This document shows, one piece after another, positions 24,279-36,700 of a DNA stretch of 64,000 nt. The translations under genes and the position numbers were made by a program. Numbering within the stretch: position 1 is the stretch's first letter; every line of letters starts with the position of its first letter. The notes under the pieces were generated by a model, which was not told the origin of the DNA, made no database searches, and saw only the letters and a list, made by a program, of their open reading frames with translations. The DNA is from Sarcocystis neurona (Eukaryota; Apicomplexa; Conoidasida; Eucoccidiorida; Sarcocystidae). The DNA is taken from NCBI GenBank assembly GCA_000727475.1, contig KL647321.1, positions 705,691-769,690 of the forward strand, written 5' to 3'.

Positions 24279-24311
24279 TGTGGTCAGGGGGCCCCTGTGG
24301 TCAGGGGGCAC
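24279..24311. repeat. Short tandem duplication
   Basis: GTGGTCAGGGGG appears twice, separated by CCCCT. Confidence 0.7.
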
Positions 24312-24647
24312 ACTGCCGCTTCTGCGTGCTTTGAAAGTCATCGACGTTATGGAGAAAGCATGACTGCTTGGCGCATTCAACAAGAATTGACGAGCCCTGC
24401 TCCCAAGTGGCCAAATCCGTGTAAAAACACAGTCAACTCAATGTGCTGTTACCGGTACGCATCTCTTGGAGTTATGCGTGTGGTGGTTCTGAAAATCGTG
24501 ACACACGCTTCTAGGTAACGTCGCCAGGTCTGCGAATTCCAGAGCGTAGAAGCAGGTCCCTTGAGGGAACGGGGTGAGAATGGGGCGGGCGAACTGGGTG
24601 AAGAAGATTACAATCTGTGGCGGCGCGCACCACAGCGAAATCAACAT

Positions 24648-24771
24648 CAGCTGACTCAAAACCAATTAGCTGACTCAACCAGTTAGCTGACTAACCACTT
24701 GGTGACTGACTCAAGAGGTTAGTTGGCTGCTCCAGGTCGCACAGGACTGACTCAGTCAATTAGTTGGCTGT
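24648..24771. repeat. Imperfect AGCTGACTCA repeat cluster
   Basis: Units related to TTAGCTGACTCAACCAG recur five or six times with variable spacing (for example CAGCTGACTCAAA, TTAGCTGACTCAACC, TTAGCTGACTAACC, GACTGACTCAAG, GACTGACTCAGTC). The core TGACTCA resembles a bZIP half-site pattern, but no regulatory role is shown. Confidence 0.65.
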
Positions 24772-27700
24772 CCCGTGGGGCGCGGAGCTTGTTGTATTGA
24801 CGGAAGATAATACAGGCGCTGTCGAGACACGCCGGCACTCTGGTGAATGTGTCGGGACAGTGTGGCCGCCCTGGGTAAGGCCCATCGCACTATGAATATA
24901 GAGGACAGAAAAGTCGTTCAACGCCGTCTGAAGTACAAACGACACTCAAAACCCTGGACGACGCTGTTACGCGTTTGAGGTACAATGTTAAAGAGAGTCC
25001 TCCCATCGTGATGTAGTGCTTCAGAGTGTGCCCCGTTGCTACTCGTATCCGCAGGCATTCACCGCCGGAGTAAGGCGCTCGTTCTCGTTTGCGTGCCAAG
25101 GTCAACGCAGTATCGAAGGCGGGGAATAGTGACGCAGTAGCATTAGCTTTGCCACGTTCAATCATCTTAAGTCACAATGTCGGGTCTCCACGCTTCACAG
25201 GCCGTGGCGTCGTTAGCTCTGACGTTCTGCAGCACTCGCTTGCGGTTTTGAGTATGCGACTGGAAACGTGGTAATACTACAGCGGCACCAGTGACCCACC
25301 TGAAAAGTAAACAACTTGTCAGGTGCGGTGACGCTCAAGCTAACGTCGGATGCCTTTGGCAGAGGACTTGTAGAGATCCCCTCGCTTGTACGCAGTGAAT
25401 TGGATGTTTGAAACGAGGCAAGGAAACCCTTGAGAGACCGCGCGGTCCCGAGAAACTGCTGAGAGTACACTGGAAACTACATGTGGAAGAGTTTGAGGCG
25501 CTGCTCCCAGGCGCGTCGACAGCATGGTATACCGTCGAGGCTGGAAGCATCTCGGAGTTTCCACCACCACCAGTCAGATATCTAGTCACACGAAGTGTCT
25601 TCTCTGTTGCGAATGTGGAGTCCCTGCCGTTGCCACTCAGATAAGTCCGAAACACGCGGCCATAGAAAGGGAGAAAGCACTGGACAGAGTCGGTAAATTC
25701 GCACTGAATGCCTTGGGATAGTATGAATATATGTCTTCCCTGGTCGCCGTGTGATAGAGTTCAAGGGGACGGGCGTGCTAATTCGGCTCCCACAAAGAGA
25801 ATCTTGATGTGCCCCCTCACAGGTAAGTAGCGTTTGAGTTGTAGGGCGATGTCGTTTGGTGTGCAAAAGGTACCGAGTAACGGGGGCTCCAGCTACAGCA
25901 GCTGAACCAGAAGAATGTGTAGGCTGTGAAGAAGTTTTTGTTGCATGACTCCAAACGGCAGATGTAGTTCGCAGATGGCTTCGCGACATTTGTCACGCGG
26001 AAGCACTCTACAGGGCCCTCATCTGCCTGCGTGCTGATTTCTTGACGACTGCAAGGCTACCCGAGGTGGGGGGGGCTGGTACTTAAAAGGGGCACAGCAA
26101 TTATTTCCGCTTTGGCGGCCACAGGCATGCAGGCATGTATTACGGAGTCAACTGAGTGGAGGAGCGGTTGGGACGGATAAATTATCATGAACGTTTCTGT
26201 CAGAGTTACCCGGTGGGCGCGAGTGGGCACTATCACTGCTCAACGCATTTGCGCGGGCGCGTCGCTCCACAACCGTATAAAATTGTATGACATGCGACTC
26301 TAGTATAAAATGAGTAAGTGTGTTTGCGGGGTACATTGCGGTTTTCGTAGTGGTAGATACCTGGGTATATGCCTGAATACGTGTGTGTATCACCGTCAGA
26401 AATTGGAAGGATGCGGTGCAATGGCGGTGCAACTATAGTCTACAAGCACTGTCTACGTTGCAAATAGCGATGAACAGAGGAGAAATGCCAAATGTACGTT
26501 AGTGTGTATTGTGCGAGATAGAAGCCGTAAGGTGTTCTCGCAGAAACGGGAGATTCCTACCGACAAGCCAGGAGACAGCATGGGCGCCCGCCATCCCACC
26601 TCTGTGCTGGGATGACACTACAGCGGTGTCTTTTTAATTCTGCAGGGCAGGTGATCCTTCACGACAAGAGCTCAGTTCGAATTTCCGTCGTTGTGCCATA
26701 AATGAAGACCACCAGTTGCACACTGCTGAGGGCCATTTAAGCAACTCGCGGATCCCTGATAAAATGGAACGGGTGCTTTCAGGTCTGAGACTTGGAAATT
26801 TAGTAGTACACTGTAACTTCGTATGCTTACCCAGATGTTTCAGAGTCCCACAAACCGCTGTAAATTATTCTTGGTGCTTGGCTACAGCACCTCTTGGTAC
26901 CACTCGTCTATGTGCGTACCCGGTGTGGTAAAAAACTGTGTGACGTGTGTTTTGCATGGAATGCTTGTAGCCCGCTCGCTGTTTTTATTCCGCTGTAGTA
27001 GTTGTCTGTTGAGCACTTGCAAAAGTAGCGTGCTCCTGCTTTCCGCCACAATCTGCACGTAAATCTCATACCGATACCACTGCTAAACACGATTTCACCT
27101 TCGTTCACGACCTTCTTGCAGGGGTCCTACACGGAGGACGGTGCCACGGTAAGTACGCGTAAGCACATGTGGATGTGAGAGTCATTCAGCTGTGTCGTGG
27201 TACCGGTAGTGTTCGCTTCGTTCGGTTGTCGTTTGTGCGGCTTCTTTTGTCACGCTGAGGTGTCAGCTGTGAGTGCCCGTGCGTTGGCGTGGAGTGCAGA
27301 CACGCTGCACTAGACGGCGGTAGACTCCACAGGCGTCCAAGCCCTGCCCCTCGCACGCATGCATGGGTACAGTGTTCTAAACCAGGGAAAGCGTCGCGAG
27401 CCAGATGTCGGAAGAGCTTCACGTGAAGCTTCTGAGCATAATTATCCGCACCTCACTTATCGTCGATTCGAGGGTAAAACTGTATGCCACTTCTGACTGG
27501 GTGCACAAGTGTCCGACACCGCGTCTCAATGGACGCAGTGGGAGTAACAGACGTGTACTTGAGATGACTGGACAAGACATACACTACGTCTCAAAAACCC
27601 TGCACTTGGAGAAAGTTCTTGCCTCCGTGGGTCTCCGCCACGTTGTAAAATTGATTCCGTGATATCGGTTGATATTCGCTTGGAAAGCGGGTGGAGCTTA

Positions 27701-28118
27701 CAGCGCAGGAATGCGTCAGAAGTTCTAGGTCGAAGGGTAGCATCGTTCAAGGTGCGGCTCAAATGCATGAAGCGGACTTACGCAGTGACCGCGGACCGAC
27801 TTGTCAGGATTCACGTCGCCATGGTGAATTACATTCATCTTCTTGCGTGGGGGATTCTGGCAATTTTTCAAGTGACTAATGCACCAGCAGGTGAGCGAGC
27901 TACTAAGCTCTACGTGTTCTCACTTCTGATGACGGCTTTTGTTACTGTCCACTGTAGTGCGGTAAGAGTAGGATGGTAGCGGACATTAGTGTGCCAGTAC
28001 CAATTCGACGAAATCAACTCGTCTTCGATGATACGATGCTGTCAGGCATACAGCTTGTTTTGGCAGTCAGTCCATCCATGTATGCGTCTCCGTCCACCCC
28101 GCATGCAGTGCGTGTTTT
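24772..28118. other. No gene assigned
   Basis: Overlapping ORFs occur on both strands (for example plus 25408-25644, minus 25335-25655, plus 27405-27662, plus 27659-27979 with two hydrophobic stretches). At 27121-27147 a 27-nt open segment (GSYTEDGAT) lies between a CTTCTTGCAG acceptor and a GTAAGT donor and may be a micro-exon. No homology was seen. Confidence 0.3.
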
Positions 28119-28493
28119 TTGATTCTGGCAGAATCCGCCCGTAGCTCCGACAAAGCATACCCTGCGATGGTATTGAATCCAGTGATAAAAGCTCCAGCAT
28201 CGCGGAGAAGGACTGCTGCACCGTGCAAGTGGAAGACCGACGAGCTATACATTCCCACGACTGCCGGAGGGCCCGCAATAGTCAGCAAAACAGTGGTGAG
28301 GAAGATCCTGGAAAGGGAAGGGCTGTTCCACGCGCATCCAGCATGGTCCCCGTCCATCCTAGATCTCAAACTCATGAGTGCAATCTTTGCGAATTACCGC
28401 CGTATTCGCGAACTACCAGAATATTCTTCATCGGGGGCCAGTGGCGAAACCGACACAAGAGGAGCGACGACCAGAGATTATGTTGGTGGTTGA
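28119..28493 (+). CDS. Paralogous exon, copy A (unknown family)
   Basis: Function not recognised. An acceptor ending CTGGCAG at about 28133 precedes an open frame to a stop at 28493. Codons 28224-28376 align without gaps over 51 residues with 45310-45462 (copy B). Eighteen positions are identical and many others conservative, including the shared core R.IL..EGLF.A...WS and an upstream C-K...(E/D)(L/V)(Y/F)I. Upstream of the block copy A has a basic RRR segment; downstream it is polar and Ser/Thr-rich. No signal peptide or membrane segment lies within this exon. The gene to which it belongs was not resolved. A minus-strand reading of the same block is also conserved, so strand is likely but not certain. 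Confidence 0.45.
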   Translation: MILAESARSSDKAYPAMVLNPVIKAPASRRRTAAPCKWKTDELYIPTTAGGPAIVSKTVVRKILEREGLFHAHPAWSPSILDLKLMSAIFANYRRIRELPEYSSSGASGETDTRGATTRDYVGG

Positions 28494-30530
28494 CCTGGGA
28501 CTTTGTGTGTGATGCGGGATGTTCATTGATTGATTTTTATGCGTCTCGCTCGTCGACAAGCCGTGTCTACGTATCGAACAGGGCCGCACTATTACATATT
28601 ACGTCTTGACTACGTATTTTGTATGAGGTGTGGTAGTAGGCTGCTTCCATTCTCATGTGGGGTGCGTCAGTATCTTGAGAGCTCGCGTACGGAAGGAGAC
28701 ATTCCTGCTGTATTGTCTCCAGAGTGTTTCCGTGTGTCTCGTGGTAGAGGCCACAAGGGTTAAAGAGGATAGTGGCTGGTGGCAATGGGGGACACTGCGA
28801 TCTCTACTCTGATGTAATAGAGAAGAAACGACGTCGAACGTATGCCAGTTGACTCGGCGTCTCGTCTTGCACGTACGAGGAACGAGTAGGGCAGACACGG
28901 GCATAGAGCTAAACGGGGAAATGCCGCACACATGTCTCCAGGCACGTAATCGTCCACGTCGGTTGCACTGCTTCCGTGCGTTACACGGCTTCTGTTGAGA
29001 TGAAGGTGAGCTGGGGCCGAAACTGATATGGGGGTACCATATCTGCTGTACATGTTCACTTCCATTCACATTCTTTACGGAAACTCCCTATCAAGGCAAA
29101 CAAGTGCATTCAGAATTTGGAACAAGGACGCACCGTAAAACACGGGCGAGCAGCTGTTTTTGACGGTCGGAGTGGGGTAGCAACCCAGAAAGGAGGAAAT
29201 ACGAAAGTGCGTAGTTTCGACATGTGTAGCCGTACACATGCAGCAGCACGACTGTCTCCTGCAGCGTTAGCGACACTGCGCGGTATGTGCCAAAACAATG
29301 CAAGCGAGGCTCGTCGTAATTTTCAGGAAAGTCCAGCCGTCAGATCCATGGGAATAAATGAGTTTTCCCGCTTTTCCAGTGTGGCACACCGCAACACTGA
29401 CGCGCGTGACGACGTACGCCATCGTAGGGGTGCGTCAAGATCATGATAGGGGGCAGTTTAGTCTTTCTAACTTCCGCCAACCTCAACAGTTGTACGTTGG
29501 GCCCTCACCAGAGAACTGCTATGTATCAGCACTTTCTTCCCACCGATGTGATGCACCCAGCACGACAGAAGCGAAGGACTTTGGTGAACGAATCAGAATC
29601 CATTGCCAAAGCTGACAGAACCTACCTCACTTCAACGCGGACTGAATACAAGTTCCGCGTGACAGCAGGTTGAAAAACGTGTACGGAGGATGGCCACACT
29701 GACGCTCTTTTGGGCAGCATACGACTAAAGGGCTGCTACGAATACGGTCGCCCAGGCATCAGCAGAGGACATTCAAGCTGGAAGGCTTTTTGCTTCCCTC
29801 TCCACCAAACGTGCATCCAATCTTTGCATTACAGTGGAGCCAGTGTCTGCGTGGGGTTCGAGCATTCATATAGAGGCGGCGACCAGTCGGTTTATTCAGC
29901 GGTGCTAACGCAGGTTCGAATTCCTTCACTACTGTGCCACCTACAATTGCTCTGTTCTGGTGAAAGTTGGCAGGAGGAAGACTACACTCTCGCTGTAGGC
30001 TACGCGTGAACATTCCTAACAGATAGTGACGAGTTGGCTGCAAGATTTATCTTGCGCCCCCTGCGTGGATTAGAGACACACTATTTCCGCTTCAAGCCCT
30101 CGTGCGTCTGACTGATACATAAGTCACTATCAGCCACGATGTATTCCCTACTTTTCACTCTGACGTGTGACTACACCGCACATTTCTGGCAGTCTCCATA
30201 ATCATGCCCGGAGACATTGCGGACGGGTGCTCAGCCGACGCAGCCCAACAAGAGAGCCAAACGCCTGAGAGTTGACGACAGCAAAATGAGGCACAAACGG
30301 CTCAGGTGTGTCCCTAATTCTCTCATGAGCGACGTATACATGTGTCTGCTGTGCGGCTACATCTATGCGTGTAAGTATGTATGCGGCGTCGTAGGCTTCT
30401 CGCGTTGATTGTGTGCACGTGTTGCCGGGTCGATACCTGGTCCCATACACGTCCTCTGCTGCTATTGTCATCTTTTGTAGAAAGCTGTGCGCGGGCTCTG
30501 GATAGGATCTAGTAGATTAGAGTCCTACGT
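28494..30530. other. No gene assigned
   Basis: Short overlapping ORFs on both strands without homology (plus 29117-29446, plus 29443-29673, plus 29710-30009; minus 28653-29069). A T-loop-like GGTTCGAATTCC at about 29912 has no pairing tRNA stems. Confidence 0.3.
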
Positions 30531-30535
30531 CTGCA

Positions 30536-30725
30536 ATCGACCAATCTCGCCAAGGATCTTGCAGTGGTGTCTGAGCACCCCCAGTAGCATCGGGTCGAAA
30601 GGGCTTCGTCATCGCCGTCCACCATTCTCGCCAACGGCCTTGTAGCGATGTCTGAGTAGCGTAGGCGACTCCGTGAACATAGTCGATCATTCTCGTCAGA
30701 ATCCTTGTGCCGGTGTGCAACTAGC
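30536..30725 (-). repeat. Three-unit degenerate repeat, probably of coding origin
   Basis: Units at about 30681-30725, 30616-30660 and 30536-30578 (minus order) each begin CT(A/C)...CA(C/T) and translate to related peptides: LVAHRHKDSDENDR, LLRHRYKAVGENGGR and VLRHHCKILGEIGR. Spacing is 65 then 81 bases, so the first unit is out of frame with the other two and stops intervene. This looks like a decayed or spliced repeat rather than one open gene. Confidence 0.55.
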
Positions 30726-33700
30726 AAAGCGGTTTTGCCCTTAAACCACGTCGGCAGAGGACAATGCGCGCAATTACCAGTGCCAGCCAAAGGAGCTAAC
30801 AATATAAGCACGTATCACTCTGTACTTCACGGCACCCTTCATTTTGTCCGCTGACCAACAGACGCGCAGATGTTCGGCTAGATGAGTTGCTTCGTTTGTG
30901 CTCTCTCGTGCTTGTCGTCTCGAGGCAAGGTTGCTGGATCAACAGTACGACTACCAACATCGTTACAGAGACGATCGCCCGTGTCTCCTAGCAGCTGAGC
31001 TTCGTCTACTGCTTTTGCCTCTGTCACTTTGACTAAGAAAGAGGGCGACATTGCATATACTATGGGTATGTCAGTTTTGAGTAATACCATGTATCCACTT
31101 CGTTCAGTCGTTCGCATCTACGCTCTGGTCTTTTAAGAAACGCTGACGCGACATACGCAGGTGGAGTTCTGCGAACTCCTCGTTTGACCCTCTTTTTACA
31201 GACAACAGCGGACAAAGTGTTTACATATAAGAAAATGCAAGATCTCGCGCCGGAAAGAATCTTCCTCCTGGTGCCCGGGGACTGAAGTGTACAGTGGACA
31301 ATTTTTCTGTTATATCATACCGGGGAGGGAAACACTCTCGCAGTGTCCGTGTACGCAAGACGTTCAAGTGGCCGGTGAGGTGGCACCATTCCAACGACGT
31401 CTACAAGGTGACTTCGACTTTGATAATTGTCAAAGTGCTCTGCGGACGTGGCAAACATCGTTCTACCAGAGCGTGTAAGTTGTTGCTTTTTAGGCTTGCG
31501 GCGTCTGTTGGTACAAACTGTCCACTTCCTGTGCATTCTCGCTTGCGCGCAGAGCGGCAGCGGCTGACATGTCTGTGAGAGGACATATAGCTCGCGATTC
31601 AGTGAAGACTTGCAATCCTTTTCCTCGATATCAGCTGCCTTTCGCTGGCATATAAGTACGAGCATTTAGTGCCGCGTGTACACTTCAACGCAGACGTTAG
31701 ACGCGTTTGCGTATGGTATATGTGTTGCAAGCCCAAAAATGTCTCCGCCGCTTGGACCCTTTCACGTCAATACACCCACGACTTCCGAGCGCTTTTTCTG
31801 CAGAGGTGCATGCTTATTTTCGGGTCTAAAAGCAGTTTATACCACTTTCAACGGAGTTTGTATAGTGATATATGCATAAGCGCTGAACGCGATGGCTCTC
31901 CTTCAACCGAGAACAGCCATGCGACGAAAAAGGCGGCAACTTTTTGGCTTCTCGTTCCGTGAAGGAATCACAATGTTGTGATGTCTTAGTTTTCATTGGA
32001 CAGACGTTACTTCGAAGAGCATTCACATGAACGGGAGTCACCACCGAAGAGGGAACACTTTACTGACGTGGGCTCTGTCCAAATGCCTACACGTAGGAGA
32101 GGACGACTACTGTGACACTTCGATCATGGTGTTAGCTACAGAACCGTGCGGAGGGTGACTCAATGCGCGCTTCTGCAGCCCCATGAGCCTACAGCACATG
32201 TGAGACGCCAACGCGGAGGCAGCAGTGCACACAACAGTTGTATGAATTTTGAAGAACCTGTTTGTTTCCCATCTTTTCATGAGTTCCCTCACAGGTCTTC
32301 GGCACACGCGAACTCCGCTCTTCACTTGTAAACATATACCTAACTACGTGGACATGATGCATCTCCTAGACTGGGAAGTGGACCGAAGATAAATAAATCG
32401 GATATGCGAGCACGAAAACGCTGACAAACCAAATGAGTACAAGCTAACACCATTCATGTGACATAGAAGCATATGTCGCTTGGAGGCACAAACAGCAAAG
32501 CCAAAGAATGCAACATACAGAAATAAGTCAAAGGAGGGCGCAGCAAGTCGAAATAGGACGGCGATGCGTCTCCAGACACAGTGGCGACGGACGAGAGGCA
32601 CTTGTAGGAGGCCCTCGACAATAGGGGCAGAAGAACGGCAATCCCATAAGTAGAGGGAGCTTTCGTCGGTGTGCTAGTTAGGGCGCGGAAGGGGCGAGAG
32701 TACAGCCTCTGCGCAAACTTCTCTTACCAATTGACGCGTCGCGTGAATAGCAAGATCTCCGTCTGGAAAGGCAAGAAGAGTTCCGTGACTCTGCCAGCAC
32801 GAATTTTTCTTGTCCAGTCAATGCAGAGCTAGCGCTTTAGCAGGCGCCGACTTCACAATCCATCAGGACGCACTAGACTGGTACAGGCGTGGATGTCGTT
32901 GCGTGGCTATTACCGAAAATCTCTGTTTAGTCTCTATCTGGATAAGTCCAACGTCGCTTTTCGAGAGAATCTGAATCGTGTTTTACAGCAGCGTCGCCGT
33001 TTTTGACCACCTTGACAATATTTGATGCCAGGCGCTATGCAGAAGCCGAACGACTTACGCGTGACAAATAGGTTCGCTTCCCTGTTTCTTCAACTGCTAG
33101 AGTTGACTTCCGTTAGCGCCCTCCAGGCCTTTGATCCATTCTGACATTTTGCCTGGACATAAAAAACTGTTCTGAAGAAGCACTGCTGGTTTGCGCAGCG
33201 ACGTGGTGCGTCTCTGCTTCCAGTTTGAGTAGTTCCGGCAACGCGCCAACCGACATCTCTCTAAGCCGTCCTCGTGTCAACGTGTCCCTAATTGCTTCAC
33301 GTGTTGCATAACTCTAGTGTCTGCGGCATCCAGATTCTCTCTTCAATGTTATTTCTCAGCAAGGTAACCACAAATCAAATCGAAGGACTCTGATACCTGG
33401 AGCACGCACATGCATCATCTGATTGGTTAGTACGGAATATATTATTCAGCGCTGGCTTCACACATATTTCAGAAAAGCTGCAAGGCTACTCAGTATGCCA
33501 CGGAAGTGCTCAGAAGATTGCACAGAAGACAGTACAAGATTGCGTGACGTGACAGAACAGTAGCCGTTACCAGTCACACGATGATTGCAGCTGAGGATGC
33601 TGAGGGGGTGTTGCTAAGGAAAGGTGCAGGCACTTCACAACAATGCGTAGGTCTCCATCCCCGCCGGCTGCGGATATGAGTCCTTGCTGTGGCCTGTACA

Positions 33701-36700
33701 TAATTCATTCTCTACGTCTATCCCGGCAGCCTCTGTTTTTTGATGCGAACGGCTGTTCGAGCAACCCTCACGTCTAGCTCAGGGAAATATTGTGCCCTGA
33801 TGTCTGCGTGTATCATCTCGTTGAGACACGTCCTCTTTCAGTGGAAACCCACACTGTTTGGCAGGTAAAGGGCAGGCGCTGCATCTCCTATTTCTTGGCC
33901 GGAGGTTGCCTAGTCGTAAAGGAAGGTGGAGGGGATTTGTGGAAGAACATATGGTGTGTCAGGGTTGCGGCCTCCAAATCGGCACATTCAAACGGTATCT
34001 ACTGGCACATCTTGGTACTGCACAAATTCACCACTATACTTGCAGACGCCTCCTTTTCTAAGGATGGCATTCCAAAGGCGTGCAAGCATAATCGGCTGCC
34101 AGTCGAGAAAAGTAGTTCGTCTTTTTCATCACGGAGGTGAGGGGTGATAATCCCTCCTGTGTGACAACTAGAATTCCACTTGTTTCTTCCGAACGTGTAT
34201 CCAGAAACGGGAATACGTCTACGTGTGCGTGTGCACGTGTAGACGTATACATACACATATATATTTTTGAGCGTGTACGTGTACATACAAAAGCACGCTA
34301 TTACGTACTAGACGCCTCGACCATGTGAATTCGTGGGGCGCAACGCCTGTGTGTCTCTAAGCTAAGCGTACGGTACCTGCTCAACATCGGACTGTACTAA
34401 GGCGGCGGAAAAAACCGGTGCAGCATGATGCACATTGATTTTTCTACAGTTTTTGTAGTACGAATCTTCGCAAAAATACGAACAACACCATTTAAAAGTT
34501 CAGGGAAGCAACAACTCGACATGGATGTTTGCGACTCACACTTCGCATCTCGACATCATCCATTTGGCACCGTGGAAAGCTGGCTGTCAGCGCCTCAAAT
34601 ACACACAAATTCCGGCTCTAGACGGTCCTCCAATAACCGCTTAGATGAGCACCTGACCGCCCGATTTTGCGTAATAGTACGATACGAAGTAAAAGGACCA
34701 CACACATATATCAGAGACACATATACAGAGATTTTGGTAACATTCCGTGGTGTGCTTACTTACAGTGAACAGACAACGCTCAACAACGCCCCTTCCAGGT
34801 GTATTTGTTCAGTCTTCACTGTCATTGAACGTGATACGCAGGTGTAGAGCTACATGCGTGCCACTAGTCAGCATCTTGCGTCTATTCCGGAACGCATCTT
34901 CCCGGGACTTTTGTGCACAAAAGTCCGACAGCGCGAGCCTGTAATGTGTAGAAACGGGCACTGAGATGTGTTCTCTAGTAAACGTACTACGCTGCAGTAA
35001 AACAGCCTACGCGTCTGCTGCAGCTGCCTGACACGAGCACCGTCCACGCCATTGCTTTTAACGTATGTACTGCATTCAAAGCACCACCGAAACGCTGCAC
35101 ACCGCACGTCCAAGAAGTCCGTCAGTCAAGCATGTACATCCGTCCACGGTTGTTCGTATACACTCAAACACATACCGCGCCCGTGCGTGCGCAACATTGC
35201 GGTGACGCGGGTTCATATCAAAAAAGTCGTCCGGCGAGGTGAAAGCACTTACTAAGAAGCGATTCTTCTACACAGGAGCACAGCACGGCTCGCAAAGATG
35301 AAGCGCGCTGCATGGCTAATCCAAACAGCACCTGCATAGTACTAAAACCCCCTCGGCTCACAGATTGACTCCGTTCTACGCGTACAGAGTACAGGTGGTG
35401 ACACTCAAAGTTCATAACGGATCCCGTAGCCGCCGTTACTGCACTTGTTGCCCAGTCGTCGTCTGCCATGTGCTCACTTTATTCTGGACAACGGTGAGGG
35501 CTAAGCCGAATGAAAGATCACATCTGGTATTATGTGACGAGTGAACAAGTCGTCCTCCACACGTTTCACAATACGTACTCCTGTCTGAGGAATCCTGAAT
35601 ACATAATCAGGTCGGCAAGAATGAAGGCAAGTGGTTACCTATTCAAGCTCACGCTGTAGCCGTAGCTCTGATTAACTGTTTCAGACAGTTACTCACCCGT
35701 GTTCACGACGAGGTTTGCAGTACGAAGCTTGCACAGGATGCGTCCTACCACTGAAAACAAAGGCGAGGTATCCACGAGATAGGGCACAGGCGTTCGCTTC
35801 CTACCGGGCACTGCTTTAAGGTACCAGCACGCAATTGGACAGTCACTGTGTAAACCGCTGCACACCCAGAATCGTTTCACAATATCTCACTCTTGTGCTC
35901 AGCTGCAAGCTGTTTCAAAAAAGTTGTCGCTGTCGTCGTGCAGTCCACGGATACAATGCTTCCTCAGCAGTATGCGCCTGCATTAGGAGAGGGTGCACAC
36001 ACCTCTGGCACACAGTTTGCACACCACAAACACAACGGATTGTATTAGCATTGCAGCTGAGTGCGGCACCTACAACGGCGATACAGCAGAAAAGCGGGGC
36101 ACGCGCGCCACTCAGCCGCACCACGATAAGCGCAGCAGTAGAAGCTGCCACGCCGAGACGCCTCTGCATGCAGTGCTCATGAACATCACCGACTAAAGCC
36201 TCTCGCAATGTCGAAGGCATCAGGTGGCTGCACTACACTGACAAAGCAACGCCTCATAATGTTCAAATATTAACTACGGCACGCCTTTCCATCTTAAGGA
36301 CCATATCGATGTCAAGCCTCAAATGTCAAGCCAAGAACCATCAGCTAAACCGTGTCTTTCCCTAAAAAGATTTTCTCTACACCAAGGAGAAAAAAGCACA
36401 GCAAGAACAGGTGTAAGAGAGGTATAGACCAGCTCACGTATTGCAAGAAAAAGCACACGTGTGCGTTACGATCGCGGAGTGCAGAGCGGCGAGGACGTGG
36501 AATGGTGCAGCAAGAATAACACACGAGTCGCCCCATCAGTGAAATACAAGCACCCGGCCGAGACACGAAGACGAGGGGAGCGGAACCGTTGCTACAGTAC
36601 CCTCTCCGCGGGAAGAAGGTTATTGCCGACGGCACGATGTATAGATTTGGTGTCGAACGTATACCTAAGTTTCAAAAGTTATAAAGGAAACACGGTTGTT

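Noticed and set aside
29905..29945. tRNA-like T-loop (GGTTCGAATTCC)
   Set aside because: The flanking bases do not form a T stem, and no D arm, anticodon arm or acceptor stem is present upstream.
30400..30450. tRNA-like B box (GGGTCGATACC)
   Set aside because: A short stem can be drawn, but no A box or cloverleaf is found at the right distance.
30536..30725. Ankyrin repeats
   Set aside because: The peptides share a few residues with ankyrin helices, but unit length (22-27 codons) and the missing TPLH-type core do not fit.
31287..31880. Eimeria surface antigen (SAG) exons
   Set aside because: A C..AL..W...F pattern and later Cys pairs are suggestive, but the diagnostic SAG segments are absent and the exons cannot be joined.
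33858..34061. Zinc-binding domain (CQGC...HL...IHHYTC), possibly eIF2-beta-like
   Set aside because: Only one CxxC pair is present, the second pair is missing, and the surrounding frame has no exon signals that fit.
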